Shown here in pieces: positions 46,548 to 55,813 of a stretch of DNA of 64,000 nucleotides; positions within the stretch are counted from its first letter, which is position 1; every line of letters begins with the position of its first letter. The position numbers and the translations under genes are program-made. Below the pieces are notes generated by a model. The model searched no databases, was not told the DNA's origin, and saw only the letters and a program-made list of their open reading frames with translations. This DNA comes from Acinetobacter sp. XH1741. Lineage in GTDB: Bacteria; Pseudomonadota; Gammaproteobacteria; Pseudomonadales; Moraxellaceae. The stretch is taken from the NCBI RefSeq assembly GCF_041021895.1, contig NZ_CP157428.1, forward strand, positions 3,720,001 to 3,784,000, written 5' to 3'.

Positions 46548-47030
46548 ATGCCTGATCCTAAAAAGTTTGAAAGAACGCTCGACCGATTTGGACACTATGC
46601 TGTTGAGGCTTTTCATTATTTGGCTTTATTCATTATCGGCTGTATGGTTGCATGGTCTGCTGCACATACGGTTTTTGAAATTTTAACTGTCAAAAAATAT
46701 GCATCAATTGATGACATTTTATTGCTATTTATTTATCTCGAACTCGGCGCAATGGTGGGAATTTATTTTAAAACCAATCATATGCCTGTTCGGTTTCTTA
46801 TTTATGTGGCAATTACTGCCTTAACACGTTTACTTATCTCGGATATCCAACATAACCATAAAGCAGATATCGATCAGGTGATTATTACAGGTTCAATTCT
46901 AATTTTAGCGATTTCCATTTTAGTGGTTCGTTTTGCTTCATGGCATTATCCATCGGTAATGAAAGAAAAACACTCAAAAACAACTACATCGTTAAAAAAA
47001 CCTCAACCTCAAGATGATGAATTAGCATAA
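46548..47030 (+). CDS. psiE: PsiE family inner-membrane protein
   Basis: A 160-residue membrane protein with four predicted helices. The central SIDDILLLFIYLELGAMVGI is diagnostic of the PsiE (phosphate-starvation-inducible E) family, followed by YFKTNHMPVRFLIYVAITAL. The charged C-terminal tail is cytosolic. PsiE function is unknown in any species. I see no clear Pho box upstream. Confidence 0.87.
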   Translation: MPDPKKFERTLDRFGHYAVEAFHYLALFIIGCMVAWSAAHTVFEILTVKKYASIDDILLLFIYLELGAMVGIYFKTNHMPVRFLIYVAITALTRLLISDIQHNHKADIDQVIITGSILILAISILVVRFASWHYPSVMKEKHSKTTTSLKKPQPQDDELA

Positions 47031-47057
47031 AAAAGGCCTCAAATTGAGACCTTTTTT
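47029..47057. terminator. Bidirectional terminator between psiE and the RcnB-like gene
   Basis: AAAAGG plus CTC pairs with GAG plus CCTTTT across one C-A mismatch, with A and T runs on both sides, between convergent genes. Confidence 0.8.
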
Positions 47058-47082
47058 CTAATCTATATTCTATATTTAAGAC

Positions 47083-47457
47083 TTAACGAACACGGTACAC
47101 TTGGTGGTGTGAATCTACTAATAAATATTGATTCGGCGTTTTCACCCAGTGATATCCACGTGGTGGCTCATATAAACGGTGTGCACGCCAGTCTGAAACA
47201 AAGTAACGGTTATCACGGTATTCTACAGGAATACGCTCCCCTCGCTTGATTACGACATATTCATGTCCACGGTTCGCATTAGCCCAACCTGGCGCTCTGT
47301 GTTCATCGCGGTGGTCATAACGGTGATCGTAGCGCTGTTCATAGTGTCGATTATCTCTACCGTGATAATCATCCCAGCGATTATTTGAATCCGCCATCGC
47401 AGTAGCAGATATACCCAACATTAAAGTTGAAAGTACAAGAACGATTGGCTTTTTCAT
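47083..47457 (-). CDS. RcnB-family periplasmic protein
   Basis: A 124-residue protein with a signal peptide ending near ATAMADS, followed by a His/Arg/Tyr-rich stretch (RHYEQRYDHRYDHRDEHR) and the RcnB domain (RGERIPVEYRDNRYFVSDWR; PRGYHWVKTPNQYLLVD). RcnB modulates nickel and cobalt export in E. coli; here no rcnA-type transporter lies nearby, so the metal role is only inferred from the His-rich stretch. Confidence 0.85.
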   Translation of the reverse strand: MKKPIVLVLSTLMLGISATAMADSNNRWDDYHGRDNRHYEQRYDHRYDHRDEHRAPGWANANRGHEYVVIKRGERIPVEYRDNRYFVSDWRAHRLYEPPRGYHWVKTPNQYLLVDSHHQVYRVR

Positions 47458-47620
47458 GGTGCATCCCTTTTGTCTTGATATAGAGCTAGATTAAAAGAGA
47501 GTCAAGGAGAAACCATGAATAAAAAGGGCTTGATTGATATTGTTTGTAATGACTATAAAGAAAATATGAAGAATCTGTATCTGTGCTACCATTAGCATTT
47601 TCTAAGCTAGGTCAATTGCT

Positions 47621-48067
47621 GTGTCTGAAATCAGTTTTGAACGTCTTCATCAATTTTTCTGCAAAGTTCCAAGTGTACAAGAAGCCCGTATCATGGCACA
47701 TGGAGCAGATGGCGAACACGCTTGGTGGTTTAAGTTCAGTATTGATGTAGAACACCCACTTGCATGGCAAACCGTACAAGAACTCGGCCATGTTTTAAAT
47801 TACCTATCGACGAATGAACGTCTACCAACTCTATTTTTTCCTGTGTCTCCTCCTCCATATATGAATGGTGAGGCAAAAGATTTTTTATCGTGGATTATTC
47901 AGTGTAATCATCCTGAGTTTAACCCAGATGTGGTTTGTGATTGGCTTGAAGCACGTTTACCAAATCCAGTCGATGATGAGTCGCAGTGGAAAATTAAGAC
48001 TGATTTGAGTGAAATAGAAAAGTTAGATGATAAAGCTTTGGATCAATTGATTCCGCCTGCGCCTTAA
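47621..48067 (+). CDS. Conserved hypothetical cytosolic protein
   Basis: A 148-residue acidic soluble protein that I do not recognise. It starts at GTG 47621 (MSEISFERLHQFFCKVPSVQ), has no signal peptide or membrane segment, and contains DGEHAWWFKFSIDVEHPLAW, TLFFPVSPPPYMNGEAKDFL and a C-terminal acidic part. The mixed alpha/beta pattern looks folded, so it is probably a real gene. Confidence 0.7.
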   Translation: MSEISFERLHQFFCKVPSVQEARIMAHGADGEHAWWFKFSIDVEHPLAWQTVQELGHVLNYLSTNERLPTLFFPVSPPPYMNGEAKDFLSWIIQCNHPEFNPDVVCDWLEARLPNPVDDESQWKIKTDLSEIEKLDDKALDQLIPPAP

Positions 48068-48132
48068 ATCGGACTTATGGCACAGCCTATACTTACAGTA
48101 ATGTTCTAATGTCTTTTGTATAGGCGTATGCC

Positions 48133-48222
48133 TCACTTTTGAAAGGTCAAAAGTGACAAAAACCTTTGTTTCACTGATGTTGCTTCCCTGCAACACAGTG
48201 AAACGGCAACATCCATGTCGCC
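48133..48222. repeat. Intergenic element with stacked and competing inverted repeats
   Basis: TCACTTTTGA and TCAAAAGTGA (48133-48142 and 48147-48156) form a perfect 10-bp hairpin. GTTTCACTG (48168-48176) pairs with CAGTGAAAC (48196-48204), while GATGTTGC (48176-48183) could instead pair with GCAACATC (48206-48213). GGC-ACAT and ATGT-GCC arms end the element (48205-48222). Together these look like an interspersed repeat or a structured RNA. There is no coding signal. Confidence 0.6.
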
Positions 48223-48311
48223 AATCACCTTGCTAATTTTGTACAAAATCACGGCAATGAATAAGTTCCAAATTTAGAACCAAACTAAGCAAGACTCTGT
48301 CGTGAAGATAT

Positions 48312-48340
48312 AACCTCAAGCTTTATATAAAGCTAAGGTT
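48312..48340 (-). terminator. Hairpin after the phospholipase-D-like gene
   Basis: AACCT pairs with AGGTT and AGCTTTA with TAAAGCT, with small bulges, overlapping the stop codon. T content after it is modest. Confidence 0.55.
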
Positions 48341-49802
48341 AGAAAGTCGACAAACCTGACCATTCCATAAAACGATAAATCCAATACTTCACTTTAGACT
48401 CGTCTGCATATTTTGAATAATCCACCGTCATTTGACGTGCATTACGATTATCCCAAGAAGAATCGAAATACTGAGCTGCATCTTTAAATACTGGCGCCTG
48501 AACTGAGCCGATCACGCGCATATCCGTTTCAAGATTATAGTTTTTTAAGTTACGTGCAGTTAAATTAGCTGAACCTAAAATTAATTCTGCTTGTTGATTA
48601 TTGTATTTTAATAACATTTTACTATGGCACTGTTCACCATGCGTATCGCACCAACGAATTGGAATACCTACTGCATGAAGCTCGGAAGCGACCTGTCGAT
48701 TAGGAATTCCGTTTTTCTCCAAGCCAAAAGCGTCCTTATTCGGATCTAGAATCATACGGATTTTGACTCCGCGCTGTTGTGCCTGTTTTAAAGCCTCAAT
48801 AATTTTGCGCTCAGAGAGATAAAACATTGCAATATCTAGATGTTCTTGTGGCCCAGCCGTCTCCACCAAATTTAATACAGACTCATAAATTGCTTTTTCA
48901 GTTAGTACCTGAACCTGTGGCAAGCTTTTATCTTCATTAAGACCACCCATAATCACAACTGGACTCGCCCCTTGTGACATTTGTGCAACGGTTTGCTCTG
49001 TTTTTAATAGATCAATTGCAGTAGGTCCATCTACCACCAAAGCTACGTTGCTATGGTGAGAACTACCATCATGTGGATTGGCAGAAGTGACTAAGCTTTT
49101 CCAACCTGCATCGGTATCGACTACTAATGTCTTGCGGTGATTAGCTTTGAAGTTGAGTAATGACAGATAACTCCGTAAAGTCACTTTTCCTTGACCAAAC
49201 GGGTTATTCAACCAACCCTTTTCAGGATTATTTCCAATATTTTGACAACAAATATACCAAAAGCCTGACCAAAGTGGATTAGATGCACGCAAGGGTTTTA
49301 AATCTGTTTCAATCACATCCACCCCAGCCTGACGCAATTGGCGGTAATGTTCTGGAGCCAAACCACCATAAACCGAATTAATTGGATCTGTAATTAATAC
49401 AATTTGCATCTGAGGATTTTGACGATGCTTTGCGATCAAGGCATCTGTCAATTGTTGCATTAAAGGCAATTGCTTAACTTTAGACTCGCCCACGTCCTGA
49501 TTAAATAGGAACATATCCATAACAATGGTGGTTTGGGCTTCATCAATCAGTTCAAACACTTCTTTAAAGATATGTTGATCGAGCTGCTGTTTTCCTTGCG
49601 CATCCAGATAGGTTTGATCTGCCAAAAATTTCACATTGGCATGGCGAAGCTGTCCCGTAAAATTCAGTCCTTTCGGAAGCGGTTTTACAGTATGGTAAAT
49701 TGCCGAAGCAATATACCCGATCACCAAAATACTCAATATGACTGCCATGTAACGTCGACCTGACCAGTTTAATTTTTGATGGATTCGTTGGAAGATACGC
49801 AT
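48339..49802 (-). CDS. Phospholipase-D-like / cardiolipin-synthase-like protein
   Basis: A 487-residue protein with one N-terminal membrane segment (about 18-38) and two PLD-type halves. The first HKD motif is intact: NHRKTLVVD in the HxKx4D pattern. In the second half QCHSKMLLKYN keeps His and Lys but has no Asp at the expected position. Both halves carry the usual following Ser/Asn (SANPH; GSANLT). The family includes cardiolipin synthases and nucleases, and the membrane anchor favours a phospholipid role. Whether the altered second motif is active is uncertain. Confidence 0.82.
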   Translation of the reverse strand: MRIFQRIHQKLNWSGRRYMAVILSILVIGYIASAIYHTVKPLPKGLNFTGQLRHANVKFLADQTYLDAQGKQQLDQHIFKEVFELIDEAQTTIVMDMFLFNQDVGESKVKQLPLMQQLTDALIAKHRQNPQMQIVLITDPINSVYGGLAPEHYRQLRQAGVDVIETDLKPLRASNPLWSGFWYICCQNIGNNPEKGWLNNPFGQGKVTLRSYLSLLNFKANHRKTLVVDTDAGWKSLVTSANPHDGSSHHSNVALVVDGPTAIDLLKTEQTVAQMSQGASPVVIMGGLNEDKSLPQVQVLTEKAIYESVLNLVETAGPQEHLDIAMFYLSERKIIEALKQAQQRGVKIRMILDPNKDAFGLEKNGIPNRQVASELHAVGIPIRWCDTHGEQCHSKMLLKYNNQQAELILGSANLTARNLKNYNLETDMRVIGSVQAPVFKDAAQYFDSSWDNRNARQMTVDYSKYADESKVKYWIYRFMEWSGLSTF

Positions 49803-49810
49803 ATAAACAG

Positions 49811-49846
49811 AAAAAGCTCTAGCCTAATGAATTAAGGCTAGAGCTT
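49811..49846 (-). terminator. Rho-independent terminator after the ZnuD-type receptor gene
   Basis: Perfect 12-bp arms AAGCTCTAGCCT and AGGCTAGAGCTT, with a T run on the minus strand. It also lies just upstream of the phospholipase-D-like gene. Confidence 0.88.
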
Positions 49847-49882
49847 ATGTTTTGATTTTTCAATAAGTTTTACGTGAAAAAA

Positions 49883-51883
49883 TTAAAAGCTAAAATTTAC
49901 ACCAACAGTAAAATTACGGCCGACTTGGGGAACATTTGCAAGGAAAGACTCATGTTGATAAATCTTGCTATCTAACAAGTTATTGGCATTTAAGAACACA
50001 CGATAATCGCCAACATTGCCATATTTTCCGTTATAACCAACACCTAAGTTCACCATGTTATAACTTTGTCCTTTGGTTTCATAATTAGCAATATCATCTT
50101 GTTTAAACACATGATAATACTCAGCAGAACCATCCCAGCCATCGCCAAAATTTGCTTTAACTTTAGTTCCTAAACGACCACCTGGTATACGTGGTGCATT
50201 TTCGTTATCGATTTTACCGCGCACATAGTCACCAAATAACCCTAAATTATATACAGGTGAAATTTGATAGCTTAAGTCAGCATCAACACCATAAAATTTC
50301 GCTGCATCTTGACTATATTCAATGAGGCGGAAACCTTTGTAATCATCCAAGGTATTGGCATAAATGAAATTATCAAAACGGTTATGGAACACACTTACGT
50401 TGTATTTCAAGAGGTCATTATCAAAGTGTAAACCCAACTCAACGTTATTTGAGCGTTCTTTTTTCAGGTTATCATTACCCAGTTCATAGGTATTGGTCGC
50501 CATATGAACACCGTCTGAATATAACTCTTGAGCAAATGGCAGACGTTCTTGGTGTGACGTTGTGAGGGACAATTTGTACTGCGGAATAAATTCCCAGCTT
50601 GCTGTACCAGCAACCGAATATCCGGTACCTGTATAATTCTTTTGATCTGACTCAATGTCGATGGTTTGATGATCAATACGTGAAGAAACAGCAAGATTGA
50701 CGTTATTGATTTGTTTTTGTTGCAAACCAAATACACTATAACGCTGGGTTTTGCTTGGGTCCATAATGGACTCATCACCAACAATATTTAGTTTCTGTTG
50801 GGTATATTGCGCCCCAATTTGTCCTGTCCAACCTGCCCAAGCATTATTTTCTAACGTGACTCGGCTATCTATACCTTTGCTTTTAAAGGTTGTGCCGACA
50901 TCAGTCTTATGCATTTCTTCATGCTGATAATCGGTATAGCTCGCTTGCGCTGCAACTTTGGAAAAACCTGCAAACGGGTCTTTTAATTCCCCTTTTAAGT
51001 CATAACGCTTTTCTTTGAGATTAATCCATGAAGCATCGTGTTCATGATCGGTTGATGGGTCACCAGTTCCACACACAAGATGCAATCCCTCACGCCCACA
51101 AGAACTAAAAAGCTCATTATCAGCAGGAATACCATATTGATCATGTCGCTGACTAAATGATGCACCGATAAATCCACGGTCCCCAATCCAAGACAATCCA
51201 GCGTTGTAATTTTTAGAATCGGCAAAAGTGCTGTCCTGACGACGCTCATCTGTTTGTAAATCTTTAGGCAAGATATAGTCATTGGCATCGCGCTTTAAAC
51301 CACCAACACGTAGCGCAACATGATCACCTAAACCGACTGTCGCTTGCCCTGAATAAAGTAACTCATCGCTACCTGAGTTGTAGCGAACACCAGCTTTTCC
51401 TTGATAGCCTTTTTCTGGCATGGCGGTTGGGATTTTTTCATCAACAACATTCACCAGCCCCCCGACTGAGCCTGCACCATATAGTAATGCTTCAGCGCCA
51501 TTTAATATCTGAATATCTTGAGCAGAGTTTGGATCAACCGTAACAGCATGGTCTGGCGATACAGATGAAACATCCATTACATCGCCACCATTTTGCACAA
51601 TCTTGACACGTGTACCATCTTGACCACGAATAACAGGACGACTCGCCCCTCCCGTATATTGAGCAGAATAAATCCCTGCCTGACCATTTAAGGCATTACC
51701 AATACTCGTTGCCCCTTCAGTCAAAGACGTGTTGTTAGCTGGTGCTGTAGGTTCTGCTTTAACCTTAATTGTCGCCAATTCGGCAGGTTGCTCTTCCTTG
51801 GTATTTATCTCATCCGCTGCCATCACTTGCTGAATAGAAAATGATAATAATGAGAGAACAAAAAGCTGTGTTTTGAGCTGCAT
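49883..51883 (-). CDS. znuD: TonB-dependent outer-membrane receptor, ZnuD-like (zinc)
   Basis: A 666-residue receptor. ATG at 51883 (MQLKTQLFVLSLLSFSIQQV) gives a signal peptide ending near MAADE. The plug domain shows SRPVIRGQDGTRVKIVQNGG and GAEALLYGAGSVGGLVNVVD, and the barrel ends in TVGVNFSF. An extracellular-loop-like part has two Cys and a His/Asp cluster (SCGREGLHLVCGTG then STDHEHDASW), like the zinc-binding loops of ZnuD. A near-perfect Zur box lies 22-36 bp upstream of the start. That, rather than sequence alone, makes zinc the likely substrate. Confidence 0.85.
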   Translation of the reverse strand: MQLKTQLFVLSLLSFSIQQVMAADEINTKEEQPAELATIKVKAEPTAPANNTSLTEGATSIGNALNGQAGIYSAQYTGGASRPVIRGQDGTRVKIVQNGGDVMDVSSVSPDHAVTVDPNSAQDIQILNGAEALLYGAGSVGGLVNVVDEKIPTAMPEKGYQGKAGVRYNSGSDELLYSGQATVGLGDHVALRVGGLKRDANDYILPKDLQTDERRQDSTFADSKNYNAGLSWIGDRGFIGASFSQRHDQYGIPADNELFSSCGREGLHLVCGTGDPSTDHEHDASWINLKEKRYDLKGELKDPFAGFSKVAAQASYTDYQHEEMHKTDVGTTFKSKGIDSRVTLENNAWAGWTGQIGAQYTQQKLNIVGDESIMDPSKTQRYSVFGLQQKQINNVNLAVSSRIDHQTIDIESDQKNYTGTGYSVAGTASWEFIPQYKLSLTTSHQERLPFAQELYSDGVHMATNTYELGNDNLKKERSNNVELGLHFDNDLLKYNVSVFHNRFDNFIYANTLDDYKGFRLIEYSQDAAKFYGVDADLSYQISPVYNLGLFGDYVRGKIDNENAPRIPGGRLGTKVKANFGDGWDGSAEYYHVFKQDDIANYETKGQSYNMVNLGVGYNGKYGNVGDYRVFLNANNLLDSKIYQHESFLANVPQVGRNFTVGVNFSF

Positions 51884-51904
51884 AGTTAATGACCCATATT
51901 TTTT

Positions 51905-51919
51905 TGTTATATTATAACA
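51905..51919. promoter_or_regulatory. Zur box between znuD and the DUF4184 gene
   Basis: TGTTATATTATAACA is a perfect palindrome apart from its central base and matches the Zur consensus (GTTATA-N-TATAAC). It lies 22 bp upstream of the znuD start and 89 bp upstream of the divergent gene, so Zur with zinc would be expected to repress znuD and possibly both genes. Confidence 0.85.
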
Positions 51920-52008
51920 TTCCAAACGTTTTGCAATAAAAAACATTAGTCAAAAGCATGTTTCGTTAGACTCATTGTTTTTGATGATGTGAGAAGCTTC
52001 TTTTTCCA

Positions 52009-52773
52009 ATGCCTTTTACAATCTCTCATGCTGTTATCGCACCACCTATTTCTAAATTAAGCCGAAACAAACTGCCTATTGCTGCGCTTGCAATTGGTAG
52101 CATGACACCTGACCTTTACCGCTTATTTACAGTCCAGTCAGGTATGTTGACTCATCAATGGAAAGGCTTACTCTACCCAAACCTTGCATTAGGCTTATTA
52201 TTTTGTGTTATTTGGTATTTACTTTATCGGCCTGTTGTTTACCGTTTTTTTGGTATTCAGCATGATTTGAAATTAGACTCTTTTAAACGTTTTATCTACT
52301 TTTTTATTGGAATTATATTCGCACTTATTATCGGTATTGCCACTCATCTTATTTGGGATGGTCTGACCCACTCTGACTTTAGAACTTTTATATTCCAAGA
52401 CGTTTTATCAAAAACGGTTCATTTATTTGGCCGACCTTATCCATTGCACCGCCTTCTTCAACTTGGTTCCTCGGCTCTTGCATTACCGTTTTTAGGCTGG
52501 ATGTGTATTCACTATTATCGAATTCATAAACAGCACTGGAAAGTGAGTAAAAAAATTAAAAAATTTGCATGGTGTCTGTTTATCCTATCTACACTTCTAG
52601 GCTTATTTTCACTTTGGGATTATGCCCGTTACATTCCTCATGAAGTTTGGCACACAGATACCTATTATTTTACTGGCCGATCTATTAATGAGTTCATGCA
52701 AGGCTGGTTAAGTACTTTTAGTTTAGGATGCTTATTATTCTTGTTTTTAGATAGACAACAAAGAATGGGCTAA
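52009..52773 (+). CDS. DUF4184 family membrane protein
   Basis: A 254-residue integral membrane protein with about six hydrophobic segments. The N-terminus MPFTISHAVIAPPISKLSRN and the segment AIGSMTPDLYRLF are the DUF4184 hallmark; IGIATHLIWDGLTHSDF adds conserved His and Asp residues that could bind metal. It resembles in layout the YdjM/LexA-regulated membrane hydrolases. It diverges from znuD and shares the 125-bp region that contains the Zur box. Confidence 0.85.
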   Translation: MPFTISHAVIAPPISKLSRNKLPIAALAIGSMTPDLYRLFTVQSGMLTHQWKGLLYPNLALGLLFCVIWYLLYRPVVYRFFGIQHDLKLDSFKRFIYFFIGIIFALIIGIATHLIWDGLTHSDFRTFIFQDVLSKTVHLFGRPYPLHRLLQLGSSALALPFLGWMCIHYYRIHKQHWKVSKKIKKFAWCLFILSTLLGLFSLWDYARYIPHEVWHTDTYYFTGRSINEFMQGWLSTFSLGCLLFLFLDRQQRMG

Positions 52774-52883
52774 TAGGTAAACTTGCTGCCAAATTGCTCA
52801 TTTTTAGCTAAATTATAGCTGTTTTTTGATCTAGTTCTTGTCGCATGCCATTCAACAGGGCATAATCGAAAACTTACTTTTTT

Positions 52884-52913
52884 GACGGTGCGCGGTTTAC
52901 GCATCCGTCTTTT
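52884..52913 (+). promoter_or_regulatory. Attenuator-like hairpin upstream of aspS
   Basis: GACGG plus TGCG pairs with CGCA plus CCGTC (one bulged T) and is followed by TTTT, 30 bp before the aspS start. It is terminator-shaped and lies in the leader, so it may control read-through or end an upstream transcript. Confidence 0.5.
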
Positions 52914-52942
52914 CAGCCAATATAGTTTGGATAATCTTCATC

Positions 52943-54727
52943 ATGATGCGAACTCATTACTGCGGCTCTTTAACTGAAGCCCAAATCGACCAAACCGTTA
53001 CATTATGCGGTTGGGTACATCGTCGCCGTGACCATGGCGGTGTTATTTTCCTTGATATGCGTGACCGTGATGGTCTCGTTCAAGTGGTTATTGACCCAGA
53101 TACTCCAGAAGCATTTGCAACTGCAGATAAAGCACGCTCTGAATATGTATTAAAAATTACAGGTCGTGTTCGTCGCCGTTATGAAGGTACTGAAAACTCA
53201 AATATGGTGAGTGGTCAAATCGAAGTTTTAGGCAAAGAAATCGAAGTTCTTGCTGCTTCTGAAACTCCGCCATTCCCATTAAATGATGACACCATCAACG
53301 TGTCAGAAGAACACCGTTTAAAATACCGTTTCTTGGACATCCGTCGTCCAGAAATGTTAGATCGTTTACGTTTCCGTTCTAAAGTAACGAACCTGATCCG
53401 TAACTATTTAGATGATCACGGTTTCTTAGATGTTGAAACTCCAATTTTAACTCGTGCAACTCCTGAAGGTGCACGTGACTATTTAGTACCAAGTCGTGTA
53501 CAAAATGGTAGCTTCTACGCACTTCCACAATCACCTCAATTGTTTAAACAATTATTGATGGTGGGTGGTATCGATCGTTACTACCAAATCGCGAAATGTT
53601 TCCGTGATGAAGACTTACGTGCTGACCGTCAGCCAGAATTCACTCAAATCGACATTGAAACATCGTTCTTAAATGACGATGAAATCATGGATTTGATGGA
53701 AGGCATGACTGTTAAACTGTTTAACGAATTGCTTGGCGTAAAATTTGAAAAATTCCGCCGTATGCCATATAGCGAAGCTATGCGTGACTATGCATCTGAC
53801 AAACCAGATTTGCGTATTCCGTTGAAACTCGTTGACGTTGCAGACTTAATGCAAGAAGTAGAGTTCAAAGTATTTGCTGGTCCTGCAAAAGATCCTAAAG
53901 GTCGTATCGTTGCCTTACGTGTTCCAGGTGCAGCATCATTGCCACGTAGTGCAATCGATGAATACACCAAATTCGTTGGCATCTATGGTGCAAAAGGTTT
54001 GGCTTACATCAAAGTTAATGAACTCGCTAAAGGAATTGAAGGTCTTCAATCTCCAATCGTGAAATTCATTGAACCGATCGTACTTGAATTGTTGGACCGT
54101 GTCGGTGCACAAGATGGCGATATCGTATTCTTCGGTGCAGATAAAGCTAAAGTTGTAAACGATGCAATGGGCGCACTACGCGTCAAAATTGGTCATGACT
54201 TGAACCTTTCAACTTGTGAGTGGGCTCCACTTTGGGTTGTTGACTTCCCAATGTTCGAAGAAACTGACGATGGCAAATGGACTTCAGTTCACCACCCATT
54301 CACGCTACCTAAATCTAGCGTAGAAGACGTGAAGAGCAATCCAGGTGAAGCACTTTCTGTTGCTTACGACATGGTATTGAACGGTACTGAAGTTGGTGGT
54401 GGTTCACTTCGTATTTACACATTAGAAATGCAAAAAGCGATTTTTGAAGCGCTTGGTATCTCTGATGAAGAAGCAGAAGAGAAATTTAGCTTCTTGCTTA
54501 ACGCACTTCGTTACGGTGCTCCTCCTCACGGTGGTTTGGCATTTGGTCTTGACCGTTTAGTGATGCTTATGACTGGCGCGACTTCAATTCGTGACGTGAT
54601 TGCATTCCCTAAAACGAAAACTGCTGAATGTCCACTTACTCAAGCACCTGCTCCTGTTGAAGCAAATCAACTTCGTGACTTGGGCATCCGCTTACGTGAA
54701 AAGCCAAAAGCTGAAGAATCTAAATAA
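52943..54727 (+). CDS. aspS: Aspartyl-tRNA synthetase
   Basis: Class II synthetase of 594 residues that charges tRNA-Asp. It has the N-terminal OB-fold ([20 protein letters not shown]), motif 1/2 with [16 protein letters not shown] and [20 protein letters not shown], the bacterial insertion domain, and motif 3 [20 protein letters not shown]. Length fits. In A. baumannii aspS marks one end of the lipooligosaccharide outer-core locus, and such genes do follow here. Confidence 0.98.
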   Translation: MMRTHYCGSLTEAQIDQTVTLCGWVHRRRDHGGVIFLDMRDRDGLVQVVIDPDTPEAFATADKARSEYVLKITGRVRRRYEGTENSNMVSGQIEVLGKEIEVLAASETPPFPLNDDTINVSEEHRLKYRFLDIRRPEMLDRLRFRSKVTNLIRNYLDDHGFLDVETPILTRATPEGARDYLVPSRVQNGSFYALPQSPQLFKQLLMVGGIDRYYQIAKCFRDEDLRADRQPEFTQIDIETSFLNDDEIMDLMEGMTVKLFNELLGVKFEKFRRMPYSEAMRDYASDKPDLRIPLKLVDVADLMQEVEFKVFAGPAKDPKGRIVALRVPGAASLPRSAIDEYTKFVGIYGAKGLAYIKVNELAKGIEGLQSPIVKFIEPIVLELLDRVGAQDGDIVFFGADKAKVVNDAMGALRVKIGHDLNLSTCEWAPLWVVDFPMFEETDDGKWTSVHHPFTLPKSSVEDVKSNPGEALSVAYDMVLNGTEVGGGSLRIYTLEMQKAIFEALGISDEEAEEKFSFLLNALRYGAPPHGGLAFGLDRLVMLMTGATSIRDVIAFPKTKTAECPLTQAPAPVEANQLRDLGIRLREKPKAEESK

Positions 54728-54745
54728 TTTTTAGATTTTCAAATT

Positions 54746-54773
54746 AAAAAACCCTGCATAAGCAGGGTTTTTT
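54746..54773 (+). terminator. Rho-independent terminator after aspS
   Basis: Perfect arms AAAAAACCCTGC and GCAGGGTTTTTT with a 4-base loop, symmetrical, so it can also stop the outer-core operon arriving from the other side. Confidence 0.95.
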
Positions 54774-54784
54774 ATTGAATTATT

Positions 54785-55813
54785 TTAATGAGATACTTCT
54801 TTTTCAAAACTTGAGACCGTATTAAATTTTTGTTCAAAAATCTGAATAATTTCTTTTTTTAGTTTTTCAAAATCGACCACGTGCTCATCATCATTTAAAC
54901 AAATCTGCGGAAGTTGTTCATTCTTAATCACATGATTAATTTCAGGAAGATTTTGCATTCTTAAATTAAAATTTTGGCCACGCTCAAATATATTTACTGG
55001 GTAAAAACGCGCAGAACATAATTGCCAAAGCCTAAACAAATATTGGTTAACATCTAAAGGTTGTCTAAAACGATGACTTGATACCTCTTTCAAGTAGCTT
55101 TCTTCTTTTACCCAAACCTCTTCAAACACTGACTTCAAAAATGGTTGAGGTAAATGCATACTATAAAAACTTGAAAATTTTCGATTATATAAGCTTAAAA
55201 AATTATCCCAGTTATTACTCATCGGATATCGATGATTAAAAAGAGCATAAGGATGATTTCTAAATAGTTTTCTCTTATCAAAATATTTATTGATAATGGC
55301 GACATCAGTTAAGGCAACTGCACCTAAAAAGTTCTCCCCTCCGACCACCATCAAGGGCTGTAATCGAATACCATCACAAGGCAAACCATTTTGAAAGAAA
55401 AATTCAGGCTCTAATGGTCGATTAATAAAAGTATCATCATTAAAATAGACAAAATGTTCTGCAAGGCCTTCTATTTTATGGATATTAATTTCAATAGCAT
55501 GAGAATTAAATGTTGGTAAACAATCTGAATCTATAATTTGATCGTGTGTTACCAAATTCAATTTAGGATGATTTTCTACTAAAAATTCAGGGAAATGACC
55601 ACAAGTTACCAGGTGAATTTTTCGTACCCAAGGACAGAATTTTTCAACAGATCTAAACCAGTACTGAAGATTATCCCAATCCCGATAACGGCACTCATCA
55701 CTAAGCTCGGATACCTGTATATTTGTTTCTTTAGATTTATAAAATATATAATCTTGCTGCCATCTAGTATCAGTTGAGTCTACCCAAATCAGTACAAAAT
55801 CTATAGGCTGCAT
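54785..55813 (-). CDS. Stealth-family sugar-phosphate transferase (outer core)
   Basis: A 342-residue protein of the Stealth family (hexose-1-phosphate transferases that form phosphodiester links in capsules). Conserved regions appear in order: IDFVLIWVDSTDTRWQQD (CR1), LQYWFRSVEKFCPWVRKIHL then CLPTFNSHAIEINIHKIEGL and HFVYFNDDTFINRPL (CR2, with the conserved Asp residues), then FKSVFEEVWVKEES further on. ATG at 55813 has GGGGAG at good spacing. It is the last gene of the outer-core operon before aspS. Whether it adds a sugar phosphate or a plain sugar to lipooligosaccharide is not known. Confidence 0.87.
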   Translation of the reverse strand: MQPIDFVLIWVDSTDTRWQQDYIFYKSKETNIQVSELSDECRYRDWDNLQYWFRSVEKFCPWVRKIHLVTCGHFPEFLVENHPKLNLVTHDQIIDSDCLPTFNSHAIEINIHKIEGLAEHFVYFNDDTFINRPLEPEFFFQNGLPCDGIRLQPLMVVGGENFLGAVALTDVAIINKYFDKRKLFRNHPYALFNHRYPMSNNWDNFLSLYNRKFSSFYSMHLPQPFLKSVFEEVWVKEESYLKEVSSHRFRQPLDVNQYLFRLWQLCSARFYPVNIFERGQNFNLRMQNLPEINHVIKNEQLPQICLNDDEHVVDFEKLKKEIIQIFEQKFNTVSSFEKEVSH

